DNA of 64,000 bases from an uncultured Pelagibacteraceae bacterium (GCA_902541315.1 CACBQF010000003.1:1-64000); one strand, 5' to 3'; positions 16,876 through 25,464 are shown, counted from the stretch's first letter. Notes: a model not told the origin generated them from the sequence alone. Numbers and translations are program-made.

Positions 16876-18318
16876 TTATTTTTGTTTTAAAGTAATTGTT
16901 TGGTTTAGATTTTTTACCGAGATCATTTTAGTTTTTCCATTTGTCCATCTAACCTCTATTTTTATATTCTTTTCATTTTTTCTAATACCATAATGAGCTA
17001 CTGGTTCCATTTGACATAGATACCCTGAACCAGAGTCAATTGTTTTTGAATGTTTTCTTAAATTTGAAATCAATGTTACTGTTGCTCCTCTTGCGGGTGC
17101 CCCATATTTATTTAGCGGTTTAATCCTTAAATATTTGTGTTGAGGATTCACCTTTGCTTTATACAAAGACAATGGCTGATCTCTGCTTTCTCCGTGGGAA
17201 ACTAATAATTCTAATATGCCGTCGTTATCTATGTCAGCAACTGCTGCTCCAGTTCCATATCCATCTGGTTCTAAACCAATATCTAAGGGTATTTGTTTTA
17301 TCAAACCATTCTCTAAAATTCTAAAAAGTTTGTTCGGTTCACCAATATTATTCAAGAATATTTCGTCGTAACCATCATTATCTAAGTCAGCTGAAATAAC
17401 AGTTCTTATTCTTGACGGCTCATCAAAAGGTGGCTTTGCTATATCTTCAAAAATATCATTTTTAAGTACATATGCTCTGTGAAATCCTCCCCAATTTCCA
17501 TTTAAAATATCAAGTCTTCCTCGATAATAAATATCTGACAAAGTTGTACCTCTCCCATTTTGAAGGACGTCTTGAACTCTATATTCGTATGCAACATCTA
17601 AAAATTTACCCTCGTCATTTTTGTATAAAAAATTTGCTCCTCTCTCATTGGCTGCAAATATATCAATTTTATCAGAAATGATGTGTCCAGCTACGACAGC
17701 ACGTCCGCCTGTAACTTTCGCCAGATTTAATTGAACAGATTTATCGACTATTATGTCATCATTATATTCGTAGTATCTTGTGGGTCCTCCGTAGTTAGCA
17801 ACATATACACCATAATTGCCATTTCCTTTTCTATCAACACAAACAACTGACCTCCCAGCAGTTAAATTGAGATCTTTTTGATTTTTCCCAATTTCAAATA
17901 AATCAATAAAATTACCCTTCTCTAAATCTATAAGTCTATCTGAATATTTTTTTGTTCCACTATACGTATCAGTGTTGAGAAAATATATTTCCTCATATCC
18001 ATCTTTATCCATATCACATGCAGCGACACCAATTGTTCTTCTAAATTCATCCGAAAATTTTTTTTGATTCACAATATTAATCAGTTTTCCATTCTCGTAT
18101 GATAAAGCCAAATTCAGATAACCAAATCCAGTAACTATAAAATCAAATTTTCCATCTTGATTTACATCGGTGACGGAAACTCCATAACTAAGTCTTTTAG
18201 GATTATCAACAATTTGGCTTGTTATATCCTCAAAAAAATCAGCATTCAGATTGTTTGGGATTAATAGAAAAAACAAAACTACTAATTTCTTTAAATAATT
18301 AATTATTTTAATTTTCAT
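16876..18318 (-). CDS. FG-GAP/VCBS repeat protein with ASPIC/UnbV C-terminal domain (CRTAC1 type)
   Basis: A 480-residue exported protein. After a signal peptide (about 8-27) come repeated calcium-binding-like units such as DVNQDGKFDFIV, DMDKDGYEEIYFL, DLDNDGYDEIFLNN and DIDNDGILELLVSH, expected to form a beta-propeller. The C-terminus (RGATVTL, GSGYLCQMEPVAHYG, IEVRWTNGKTK) is an ASPIC/UnbV domain. These proteins are secreted or surface-bound, with unclear ligands. Its start overlaps by 11 bases the end of the DUF4174-like gene, so it belongs to the photolyase-led transcript. Confidence 0.88.
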   Translation of the reverse strand: MKIKIINYLKKLVVLFFLLIPNNLNADFFEDITSQIVDNPKRLSYGVSVTDVNQDGKFDFIVTGFGYLNLALSYENGKLINIVNQKKFSDEFRRTIGVAACDMDKDGYEEIYFLNTDTYSGTKKYSDRLIDLEKGNFIDLFEIGKNQKDLNLTAGRSVVCVDRKGNGNYGVYVANYGGPTRYYEYNDDIIVDKSVQLNLAKVTGGRAVVAGHIISDKIDIFAANERGANFLYKNDEGKFLDVAYEYRVQDVLQNGRGTTLSDIYYRGRLDILNGNWGGFHRAYVLKNDIFEDIAKPPFDEPSRIRTVISADLDNDGYDEIFLNNIGEPNKLFRILENGLIKQIPLDIGLEPDGYGTGAAVADIDNDGILELLVSHGESRDQPLSLYKAKVNPQHKYLRIKPLNKYGAPARGATVTLISNLRKHSKTIDSGSGYLCQMEPVAHYGIRKNEKNIKIEVRWTNGKTKMISVKNLNQTITLKQK

Positions 18319-18631
18319 TTTTTTTACTTTTATACATTTTCATCCAATCACCAAATATCTTTATAGCATCCTCCATATTCCTAGTTTTGTTAGGATGGTT
18401 CTTTGCTCTACCCAGCATGGTTGCAATAACGTTTACCTGATACTTAATTGGACGATTTTTAATAGTTCTAATTGTGTAAAGAGCTTTTTCCTTGTTTTTG
18501 AATCCTAACCCATGAGTAGTAGTTTTAGGATTATAATCTGAATACAGCGATAAATTTATAGGTTTAGATCTTTTACTTAATGGCATTTTGTCTATAATTT
18601 TAAAAATTGTTTTAAGATTAAGGTTATTCAT
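18308..18631 (-). CDS. Downstream part of a DUF4174-like protein split by a frameshift
   Basis: This 107-residue reading frame begins MNNLNLKTIFKIIDKMPLSKR, which resembles the end of a DUF4174 domain, then continues into an unrecognised module (HGLGFKNKEKALYTI, YQVNVIATMLGRAKNHP, FGDWMKMYK). The frame stays open upstream to 18761 and matches DUF4174 there (DLIGFDGKSKKK), but it has no start codon in that part. The missing N-terminus is encoded in the other frame at 18738-18842. A one-base change in an A8 run would join them into about 177 residues. It may also be translated on its own from the ATG used here. Confidence 0.6.
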   Translation of the reverse strand: MNNLNLKTIFKIIDKMPLSKRSKPINLSLYSDYNPKTTTHGLGFKNKEKALYTIRTIKNRPIKYQVNVIATMLGRAKNHPNKTRNMEDAIKIFGDWMKMYKSKKNEN

Positions 18632-18737
18632 CTTCTTTTTAGATTTGCCATCAAAACCAATTAAATCAATTGATGATTTTTCTTGCTTATTAATTTTACA
18701 AATTAATTTTACAAATCTTTTATGAAAATCTTTTATT

Positions 18738-18842
18738 TTAGCTTGATATATTTTTTTTCGCCTCTAGATAAATTCTATCCTTATAACTTGGTGTAGAAAC
18801 AAGTAAAATTCTACTTTTCCATTTGTATTTTTCTAAGTTCAT
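18738..18842 (-). pseudogene. Upstream, out-of-frame part of the DUF4174-like gene
   Basis: The ATG overlaps the stop of the DUF2256 gene (ATGA). It encodes MNLEKYKWKSRILLVSTPSY and then an acidic/basic helix, matching the W-K/R-x-R-LLV-F/S-P start of DUF4174 proteins. After an eight-A run (18751-18758, read as A on the minus strand) the frame ends within four codons. Removing one A restores a continuous frame into the 18308-18631 reading frame. The cause could be a true mutation, a sequencing error in the homopolymer, or transcriptional slippage that rescues the protein. Confidence 0.6.
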
Positions 18843-18970
18843 ATTTTTTTGCTAGAACATCTTTTTGAGCAATACTTAACTCTGTCCCAATTTAGCTTCC
18901 ATTTTCTTCGCCAATTGAAAGGTCTTTTACAAACGATGCATATTTTAGATGGAAGATTTTCTTTTTTCAC
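18839..18970 (-). CDS. DUF2256 small zinc-ribbon-like protein
   Basis: A 43-residue gene with a GTG start, too short for usual ORF cut-offs. It has C11-x-x-C14, then RPFNWRRKWKLNWDRVKYC, with C34 and C38: the full DUF2256 signature (CxxCxRPFxWRRKW...YCSxRC), likely a small zinc-binding fold. The GTG shares its first base with the photolyase stop (TAGTG), and its TGA overlaps the next ATG, so all three are translationally coupled. DUF2256 genes are often found beside prokaryotic photolyase genes; function unknown. Confidence 0.85.
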   Translation of the reverse strand: MKKENLPSKICIVCKRPFNWRRKWKLNWDRVKYCSKRCSSKKI

Positions 18971-20460
18971 TAAAGTGTGTTTTGTTTAATAAATTTTTCA
19001 GCAGTAGGAAGAATTAATTTTTTTCTATCACTTTTCATTTTGTCAAAAATTCTAACCATCATGGATAACCTTGGATTTTTCAAAAAAAATTTTCTATTTC
19101 TGTCAATAAATCTCCAATACAACCCATCCATTATGTTACACCAATCACCTTTCTTGAAATCCATCATTTTCATGAAATAACTTGATCCACATATATATGG
19201 TTTCGTGGCAAATATTCCTCCATCACTAAATAATCCCATGCCATAAACATTAGGCACCATTACCCAATCTGAGGAATCTACAAACATTTCCATAAACCAT
19301 TTATAAACAATGGTAGGTTTTATCTCACAAAGATTCATGATGTTGGATAAGATCATTAATCTTTCAATGTGATGAGACCATCCATGATTTAAAGCATTTT
19401 TAATTGCGTAATCCAACGGAGGTAAACCAGTTGTTCCGTCATACCATGACTTTTTCATTTTACGATTTTGTTTAAAAAAGTTTCCAGTTTCCATTTCGTT
19501 TGAATAACTTTGATAAATTCCTCTCATAAATTCTCTCCATCCTATAACCTGACGCACATAACCTTCTAAAGAATTTAATCTGATTTTTTTAGTTTTATGA
19601 AAATCTAAAACTTTTTTGATAATAAATTCAGGCGTGATTAAGCCAAGGTTGATATAAGGACTTAAAGCACTGTGGAATAAAATATTATTTTTTTGATCAA
19701 CAGCGTCCTCATAATCACCAAATAAATTAGATTTCTCTTTGATAAAAAAATTTAATAATTTGACCACGTCATTATAATCTGTAGCAAACCAAAAGTTTTT
19801 GGTTGTTCCTGGATGATCTTTGAATAATTTTTCAATAATAGGTTTTAATTTTTTAGTGTGGTTAGTCTCATTTATTTTTGGAAATTTTGGAATAGAGATA
19901 TTTTTTGGTAACTTATTTCTATTATCTTCATCAAAACTCCATTTACCTCCTATAGGATTTCCATCAGAGCCCATTAATATGCCAGATTTTTTTCTGACTT
20001 CTTTATAAAAAGTTGCCATGAAAGGTTTTTTCGATTTTGATAAATATTGTTTAAATTCATTTCTCGAATTTAAAAACATAGGAGTTTGCACAATATTCCA
20101 TTTAATTTTCTCTTTTTTAATAAATTGATCAATTTTTTTCTCAAAAAATTTATCCTCAATTTCAAAACTTGAAATCTCTTTTATTTTCTTAGAATTAATT
20201 AATTTTTTTAATTTTTTTGTATAATCATCTTTAAAATCTTTATCTTCAATTTTAAAATATTCTAATTTAAACTTATCCTTTTTAAGATTTTCCGCATGTG
20301 AACGCATTGATGATAAGAAGAGAAGGATTTTATTTTTATGATGTTTTTCATAAGTGCATAATTGGTAATCTTCTGCCATAAAAAATAGGTGGTCTTTTTT
20401 GAAGCGGTCCAAGTATTTTGGTGGAAATAATTGATTGCCAAGTATAAAAAATAACTTCAT
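18970..20460 (-). CDS. Prokaryotic (6-4) photolyase / CryB-family protein without recognisable Fe-S cysteines
   Basis: A 496-residue protein of the photolyase-related family that includes Agrobacterium PhrB and Rhodobacter CryB. It starts with the alpha/beta domain (FFILGNQLFPP) and has FHSALSPYINLGLITP at 262-277, EGYVRQVIGWREFMRG at 299-314, HHIERLM at 363-369 and PNVYGMGLFSDGG in the FAD domain. Known members bind a 4Fe-4S cluster with four cysteines; here the first position appears to be Pro/Leu (about 347) and the second and third are lost in a shortened loop at about 433-446 (DFKKGDWCNIMDG). Expected role is light-driven repair of (6-4) photoproducts. It leads a coupled operon with DUF2256. 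Confidence 0.87.
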   Translation of the reverse strand: MKLFFILGNQLFPPKYLDRFKKDHLFFMAEDYQLCTYEKHHKNKILLFLSSMRSHAENLKKDKFKLEYFKIEDKDFKDDYTKKLKKLINSKKIKEISSFEIEDKFFEKKIDQFIKKEKIKWNIVQTPMFLNSRNEFKQYLSKSKKPFMATFYKEVRKKSGILMGSDGNPIGGKWSFDEDNRNKLPKNISIPKFPKINETNHTKKLKPIIEKLFKDHPGTTKNFWFATDYNDVVKLLNFFIKEKSNLFGDYEDAVDQKNNILFHSALSPYINLGLITPEFIIKKVLDFHKTKKIRLNSLEGYVRQVIGWREFMRGIYQSYSNEMETGNFFKQNRKMKKSWYDGTTGLPPLDYAIKNALNHGWSHHIERLMILSNIMNLCEIKPTIVYKWFMEMFVDSSDWVMVPNVYGMGLFSDGGIFATKPYICGSSYFMKMMDFKKGDWCNIMDGLYWRFIDRNRKFFLKNPRLSMMVRIFDKMKSDRKKLILPTAEKFIKQNTL

Positions 20461-20487
20461 ATTTAAATATAACTAATAAAAATTTTT

Positions 20488-21198
20488 ATGTCAGAAAAAT
20501 ATCTTATTTTTGGTGCGACAGGATCCATCGGTTCTAGTTTGGCTGAACAATTAGTAAATTCAGGGAATTCAGTTCATTTAGTTGGTAGAAATGAAAATGA
20601 AACTAAAAATATTTCTGAAAAATTAGGTTGTGCATTTACAATAGCTGACGTTTTGCAAGATGGATTTGTTAATAAGGTTAAAAATGATATTTCTGACGTG
20701 AAAGGTATTGCATATTGTGTAGGGTCAATTGATCTGAAACCTTTAAGAATGGTCAATGAGCAAGATTTTAATAAGTGTATGAAATTAAATTTATATTCAG
20801 CAGTCGAGATTATAAAGGGATACCAGGATAGTTTGAAAAAAAATAAAGGTTCGGTGGTTTTATTTTCTACAGTTGCTGCTCAAAGAGGTTTTACAAATCA
20901 TGCAATAATTGCCTCTACAAAAGCTGCCGTAGAGGGTTTGACAGTTTCTTTGGCTGCAGAATTTGCTCCAAACATAAGAGTAAACTGTATTGCACCAAGT
21001 TTAACCAATTCTAAAATCGCTGAACCAATGTTAAAGAACAAGGCTTTAGCAGATGGAATTGCAAAAGCTCATCCATTAAAGAGACTGGGTGAGGGAAAAG
21101 ACTCAGCATCTTTAGCTAAATTTCTTATTACAGATGATAGCTCATGGGTGACAGGTCAAATTATAGCAGTTGATGGTGGAAGATCAAAGCTTTCGTAA
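20488..21198 (+). CDS. Short-chain dehydrogenase/reductase lacking the catalytic tyrosine
   Basis: A 236-residue Rossmann-fold protein with the cofactor loop GATGSIGSSLAEQL at 9-22, NLYSAVE at 101, S127 in VLFSTVAAQ, K145 in ASTKAAVEGL, and VNCIAPS plus VTGQIIAVDGG at the end. The Tyr that should sit four residues before K145 is Ile141 (NHAIIASTK). Classical SDR chemistry needs that Tyr, so it may bind a nucleotide without normal reduction, or use another residue. It is divergent from the photolyase gene with only 27 bases between the coding regions, which suggests shared regulation. Confidence 0.85.
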   Translation: MSEKYLIFGATGSIGSSLAEQLVNSGNSVHLVGRNENETKNISEKLGCAFTIADVLQDGFVNKVKNDISDVKGIAYCVGSIDLKPLRMVNEQDFNKCMKLNLYSAVEIIKGYQDSLKKNKGSVVLFSTVAAQRGFTNHAIIASTKAAVEGLTVSLAAEFAPNIRVNCIAPSLTNSKIAEPMLKNKALADGIAKAHPLKRLGEGKDSASLAKFLITDDSSWVTGQIIAVDGGRSKLS

Positions 21199-21199
21199 A

Positions 21200-22267
21200 G
21201 TGAAAAGGTTTATTTTCTCAGTATCTTTATTCTTACTCTTAACAAACCTCTCATTTGCAAAAAATTTCAATTTAGAAAAAATTGTGGATTTAAATGGTCC
21301 TTGGGGCTCATCATTTATTAATAATGAAGAGCTTATTATAACTGAAAAAAGTGGAAAAATAAAAATTATAAATATTGTTTCAAAACAAATTTCTGAAATA
21401 AATCACAATCTTAATTTTTTAGAACATGGCCAAGGTGGAATACTAGATATTCTTTTTAAAGATAATTTTATTTATGTATCTTACACAGAAAATAGAGGTA
21501 ATGGCAAAACCAGCACCTCAATTGCAAAAACAAAATTTTCCAAAAAAGAATTAAAATTTGAAAATATTTTCCAAGCAAATCCTCCTATTAATTCTGGTTA
21601 TCATTTTGGATCAAGATTAGCGATAAAAGATGACTACCTTTTTGCATCTGCTGGTGAAAGAGGTGAAGGTATGATTGCGCAAGATCCAACAAAACATCCA
21701 GGGAGCATTATAAGAATAAATTTAGATGGAAGTATTCCTAAGGACAATCCTAGATTTAAAGGGAAATCTAACTGGCTTCCAGAAATATATCAAATCGGTA
21801 TTAGAAATCCTCAAGGCTTAGTTTTATCTCCATTTGACGGAAAAATTTACATGAGTAATCACGGAGCAAGGGGTGGAGATTGGTTTGGTGAGGCTAAAGA
21901 AGGTGAAAATTATGGTTGGAAAATTTTAGGATGGGGAGGGACAAATTACTCTGGTATCCCAATTGGACCTAAATGGAAGCCAGGCTTCACAAAAGCAATT
22001 CATTATTGGGTACCCTCAATTGCCACAAGTGCCATCACAATTTACAAAGGTAAGGAATTTAGTGAATGGAATGGTCATGCACTAATAACATCATTGAAAG
22101 ATCAATCTTTAAGAAAACTGATATTTAAAGATTTATCAAATGTAAAAGAAGATATTATTTTTAAAAAAAAAATTGGAAGATTAAGAGATATACAAGTACA
22201 TCCAGAAAATGGTAAAATTTATTTTTTAGCAGGAGATAGTTTGTGGCTAATGCAAAAAATTCAATAG
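21200..22267 (+). CDS. PQQ-dependent aldose sugar dehydrogenase-like (YliI/GSDH family)
   Basis: A periplasmic six-bladed beta-propeller of the soluble glucose/sorbosone dehydrogenase family: GPWGSSFINNEE, HGQGGILDILF, YHFGSRLAI (His base), GIRNPQGLVLSP, SNHGARGGD, GENYGWK and HYWVPSIATSAI are family motifs. Members oxidise aldose sugars with PQQ. I set the start at GTG 21200, just after the SDR stop, because it gives a proper signal peptide (KRFIFSVSLFLLLTNLSFA); an in-frame ATG at 21170 would add ten residues overlapping the SDR gene. It is cotranscribed with the SDR. Confidence 0.87.
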   Translation: MKRFIFSVSLFLLLTNLSFAKNFNLEKIVDLNGPWGSSFINNEELIITEKSGKIKIINIVSKQISEINHNLNFLEHGQGGILDILFKDNFIYVSYTENRGNGKTSTSIAKTKFSKKELKFENIFQANPPINSGYHFGSRLAIKDDYLFASAGERGEGMIAQDPTKHPGSIIRINLDGSIPKDNPRFKGKSNWLPEIYQIGIRNPQGLVLSPFDGKIYMSNHGARGGDWFGEAKEGENYGWKILGWGGTNYSGIPIGPKWKPGFTKAIHYWVPSIATSAITIYKGKEFSEWNGHALITSLKDQSLRKLIFKDLSNVKEDIIFKKKIGRLRDIQVHPENGKIYFLAGDSLWLMQKIQ

Positions 22268-22284
22268 TTTTAAATGACTATTGA
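22261..22284. terminator. Inverted repeat spanning two convergent stop codons
   Basis: TCAATAGT (22261-22268) and ACTATTGA (22277-22284) form a perfect 8-bp stem with an 8-base loop. The stem contains the stop codons of the sugar dehydrogenase and of the convergent ABC permease. T-rich sequence follows on the plus strand and A-rich sequence precedes it, so it can serve as a two-way terminator. The stem is AT-rich and therefore weak. Confidence 0.5.
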
Positions 22285-24815
22285 TTTCTTATAAGTGGAT
22301 AAACCTTTGGATTTAAATATTTGATGTTAGTTAATAATATCAGTACTAAAGTTACAAAACCTATAGATAGTCCAAGGTAAATTAAGACTTCAAGATTAAA
22401 CTTCCAAGATAACTCAAAAATATTTTCAATTATAAATTTGGAACCAATTACAGCAAAAAAAATTGCAATCATTATTACTGATATAAAAATGATTATAAAT
22501 TCAATTAATGAAGAAAAGATAATCTCTTTTCTTGAAAACCCTAAAATTTTAAAAACTAAATTTTGATATTCTCTTACTTTTCCTTGAACCATAATCGCAC
22601 TTGATATCACTATTAAGCCAATAACAATGGTGACTGTTGAAATTACAATAACTGCTATGAAAACTTTATTTAAAACATTTGTGACTTTATTTAAATAATC
22701 TGCAATTTTAATCATTGATAAACTAGGGAAAATTTCAAGCATTTTTGTTTCATCAAATTTATTTAAATTATAGAACTTTGTGGTCGCTAAATATTCGTGG
22801 GGAATATTTTTTGCAAAGTCAGGATTAAACAGCATTGCAAAATTTATATTAAGATCTCTATAATCAACCTTTCTAAAGTTGACTATTTCACCATCAACTT
22901 CTCTACCATAGATATTTAAAGTAAATATATCCCCTAATTTAATCTTAAAATCCTTAGCAACCTTAGCGTCTAATGATATCTGAAGTTGGTTTGGTTTAGA
23001 CAAATCCCACCATTTACCATCAATAATTAGATTATCTTCAGGAACTTCTTTTGTCCAAGATGATCTCCGTTCACTACCTATAACCCAATAGCTATCATTT
23101 TCAGGTGTAATATATGTATTTGGATTTATACCATTAATCCTTAATATTCCTGAAGAAACCATTGGCACAATTTCAACATTAGCATCAGAATCCATTGATA
23201 AAATTATTTGTTCAAACTTTCCACGCTCTCCATTTTGAATACCCACAAAAAAATAATCAGGAGCGATGTCGGGAATTGATTTTGCTATTTCTCTTTTAAA
23301 GTTAGTTCCAACTAATGCCAAAGTCAAAAGTAATGTGACACCTAGGCCTAAAGACATAATTGTTATAGGTGTGATACTTTTTGATTGTGTAATATTTTTA
23401 ATAGATACTTTTAATGTAGTGCTCGAATTAAATCTAAACTTTTTTAATGAAAATATGATTAATTTTGAAAGTAGAAAAAATATAATCAAACAAATGAAAA
23501 ATGCTCCAAAATACCCAAGACTATAAGTAAGATTTTCTGATCTATAGGTAAATATTAAAATCAAAATTGATAACATGAAAATACTCATAAAAATTAATTT
23601 CTTTGAATAATAAAATTGTAAATTTTGGAAAATATTTCTAAATAGACTTGATGCTTTGACTTGATCAATAGAACTAATTGTAGGAATGGAAAAAATTGTC
23701 AAAACTAACAAACCTATTAAAAATATTTTAAAAAAATTAAAAAAAGAAAAAAATAAGTTTATCTTAAGTCCAAAGCTACTTGACAAATATTTGTCTGCTA
23801 ATGGCACAATTAATAAACTACTGAGGTACGCCAAAATAGTAATTATAAATAATAATATTACTAATTGAAGATAATAAAGTTTTTTAATATTACCAGAATA
23901 GAAACCTAAAGCCTTTCTTACTGCTATAGACAAGTTATTTTGATTTATAAATGACAGAAGAGTATTAGCAATTCCAATACCAGCAATTAGCATTGCACTA
24001 ATTGAGACAAGGGATAAAAATTGTGAAAAGTTACCAATTACTCTTTTTAATCCACTCGCTGCATTTTCTGGATATCTAATTTTTACCTTTTGATCGTCTT
24101 TAAAAATACTTTCGATTTTTTTTATGATTATTTCTGGGTCATCATTATTATTAAATTTTACTTTGTATTCGTAATTTAAAAAATTTCCTATTCCATTAAG
24201 TTTTAAGATATCCAAAGTTTGTTTACCTGTTAAAACCCAATCTCCAAAAGTCACAAATCCACTTACATCTGGAACAGATCTTACCTTACCAATAACAAGA
24301 AATTCTTGATCTTGAATTTTTACAATTTCATTTGTCTTGATATTTAAGGTTTTTGATAAACTCTCATTAATTAAAATTGTATAAGGTTCATTTTGCATTC
24401 TTTCATAAGCACCAGCAGGTTCATAAGTTACCTCACCATATAAAGGATATTTTTGATCAACAGTTTTTATTCTAGTGAATAAAGATTTATTTTTCTTTCG
24501 AGTCGTTGTTGAGAGCATTGTATTAAATTCAACCATCTCTGACATAATTGTAAACTCTTCAACTTTATTTAATAAATCTATATTTCCTTGATTTCTATTA
24601 TAATCAATTTCTAAGTCTCCACCTAAAAGCTCTTTGGCATTTTCTTTGAGTTCTTTTTTCAAACTATACTCAATAGTAAATATTGCACTTAATATGAAAA
24701 GACTTATGAACAGGGTGATGATTATACTTGAGATTTTTTTATAGTTCCTTTTTAAATCTCTCAGAGCATATATTAAGATAAACTTGTATTGATAAAATTT
24801 ATTTAATTTTTCCAT
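22278..24815 (-). CDS. ABC transporter permease with two FtsX-like domains (YbbP type)
   Basis: A large inner-membrane protein of about 845 residues from the ATG at 24815 (MEKLNKFYQYKF, a typical start); an upstream in-frame ATG at 24851 would add 12 residues inside the ATPase gene. It has an N-terminal helix, a periplasmic domain, FtsX helices around LVSISAMLIAGIGIANTLL, a second half beginning SIKNITQSKSITPITIMSLGLG, and a closing helix set. YbbP-type permeases work with the ATPase encoded just upstream, probably in lipid or lipoprotein traffic or envelope stress. The two genes overlap by 17 bases. Confidence 0.88.
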   Translation of the reverse strand: MEKLNKFYQYKFILIYALRDLKRNYKKISSIIITLFISLFILSAIFTIEYSLKKELKENAKELLGGDLEIDYNRNQGNIDLLNKVEEFTIMSEMVEFNTMLSTTTRKKNKSLFTRIKTVDQKYPLYGEVTYEPAGAYERMQNEPYTILINESLSKTLNIKTNEIVKIQDQEFLVIGKVRSVPDVSGFVTFGDWVLTGKQTLDILKLNGIGNFLNYEYKVKFNNNDDPEIIIKKIESIFKDDQKVKIRYPENAASGLKRVIGNFSQFLSLVSISAMLIAGIGIANTLLSFINQNNLSIAVRKALGFYSGNIKKLYYLQLVILLFIITILAYLSSLLIVPLADKYLSSSFGLKINLFFSFFNFFKIFLIGLLVLTIFSIPTISSIDQVKASSLFRNIFQNLQFYYSKKLIFMSIFMLSILILIFTYRSENLTYSLGYFGAFFICLIIFFLLSKLIIFSLKKFRFNSSTTLKVSIKNITQSKSITPITIMSLGLGVTLLLTLALVGTNFKREIAKSIPDIAPDYFFVGIQNGERGKFEQIILSMDSDANVEIVPMVSSGILRINGINPNTYITPENDSYWVIGSERRSSWTKEVPEDNLIIDGKWWDLSKPNQLQISLDAKVAKDFKIKLGDIFTLNIYGREVDGEIVNFRKVDYRDLNINFAMLFNPDFAKNIPHEYLATTKFYNLNKFDETKMLEIFPSLSMIKIADYLNKVTNVLNKVFIAVIVISTVTIVIGLIVISSAIMVQGKVREYQNLVFKILGFSRKEIIFSSLIEFIIIFISVIMIAIFFAVIGSKFIIENIFELSWKFNLEVLIYLGLSIGFVTLVLILLTNIKYLNPKVYPLIRNQ

Positions 24816-25464
24816 CTTTAATCTTAATTTTTCTGCTTGCACGGTTAGCAAGTTTTGGGTCGTGTGTTACCATTATTAACGAGGAACTTTCCTCTTTGAC
24901 ATACCTAAATAAAATTTTAGAAATCATATCGGAATTTTCTGTATCTAAATTTCCTGTAGGTTCATCAGCTAGAATTAGCTCTGGCTTCATAGCAATAGCT
25001 CTCGCGATAGCGACACGTTGTTGCTCTCCTCCAGATAACTGACTGGGTAGATTGTTTAGTCGATGTTTTAGTCCAAATCTATCTAAAAGAGATTTTGCCT
25101 CTTTCTCAGGATTTTTGAATTTATTCAATTCAAGAATTAAGGTTACATTTTCTAGGGCCGTATAATTGGGGATTAGATAAAAAGACTGAAAAATTATACC
25201 AATATTTTTTTTTCTGATTTTTGATACTTCGTCTTCACTCAATTTTGTAATTTCTTTGTCTAGAAAGTATATCTTGCCTGAAGTTGGACGCTCTAAACCA
25301 CCAATTAACATGATTAAACTTGTTTTTCCTGAACCGCTTTCACCTACTATTGAAATAGTCTCTTTTTTTTTTGTGGTCAAATTTATGTCTTTCAAAACGC
25401 TAATATTATCTTTACCAGTTTGGTATTTAAGATTTATTTTTTTTAATTTAAGAAGAGTGCTCAT
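24799..25464 (-). CDS. ABC transporter ATP-binding protein (YbbA/LolD-like)
   Basis: A 221-residue ATPase with Walker A GESGSGKTS, Q-loop IFQSFYLIPNYTALENV, signature LSGGEQQRVAIARA, Walker B LILADEPTGNLD and the switch histidine in MVTHDPKLA. It partners the FtsX-type permease downstream. I set the start at ATG 25464 (MSTLLKLKKINLKY), the usual family start; the longer frame to 25512 adds unmatched hydrophobic sequence. This start codon overlaps the divergent tesA start codon (CATG), an arrangement that also links ybbA with tesA functionally in other proteobacteria. Confidence 0.9.
   Translation of the reverse strand: MSTLLKLKKINLKYQTGKDNISVLKDINLTTKKKETISIVGESGSGKTSLIMLIGGLERPTSGKIYFLDKEITKLSEDEVSKIRKKNIGIIFQSFYLIPNYTALENVTLILELNKFKNPEKEAKSLLDRFGLKHRLNNLPSQLSGGEQQRVAIARAIAMKPELILADEPTGNLDTENSDMISKILFRYVKEESSSLIMVTHDPKLANRASRKIKIKDGKIK

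Noticed and set aside
25256..25462. N-terminal extension of TesA by 69 residues.
   Set aside because: It is antisense to the Walker A region of the ABC ATPase, and the signal peptide begins at ATG 25463.
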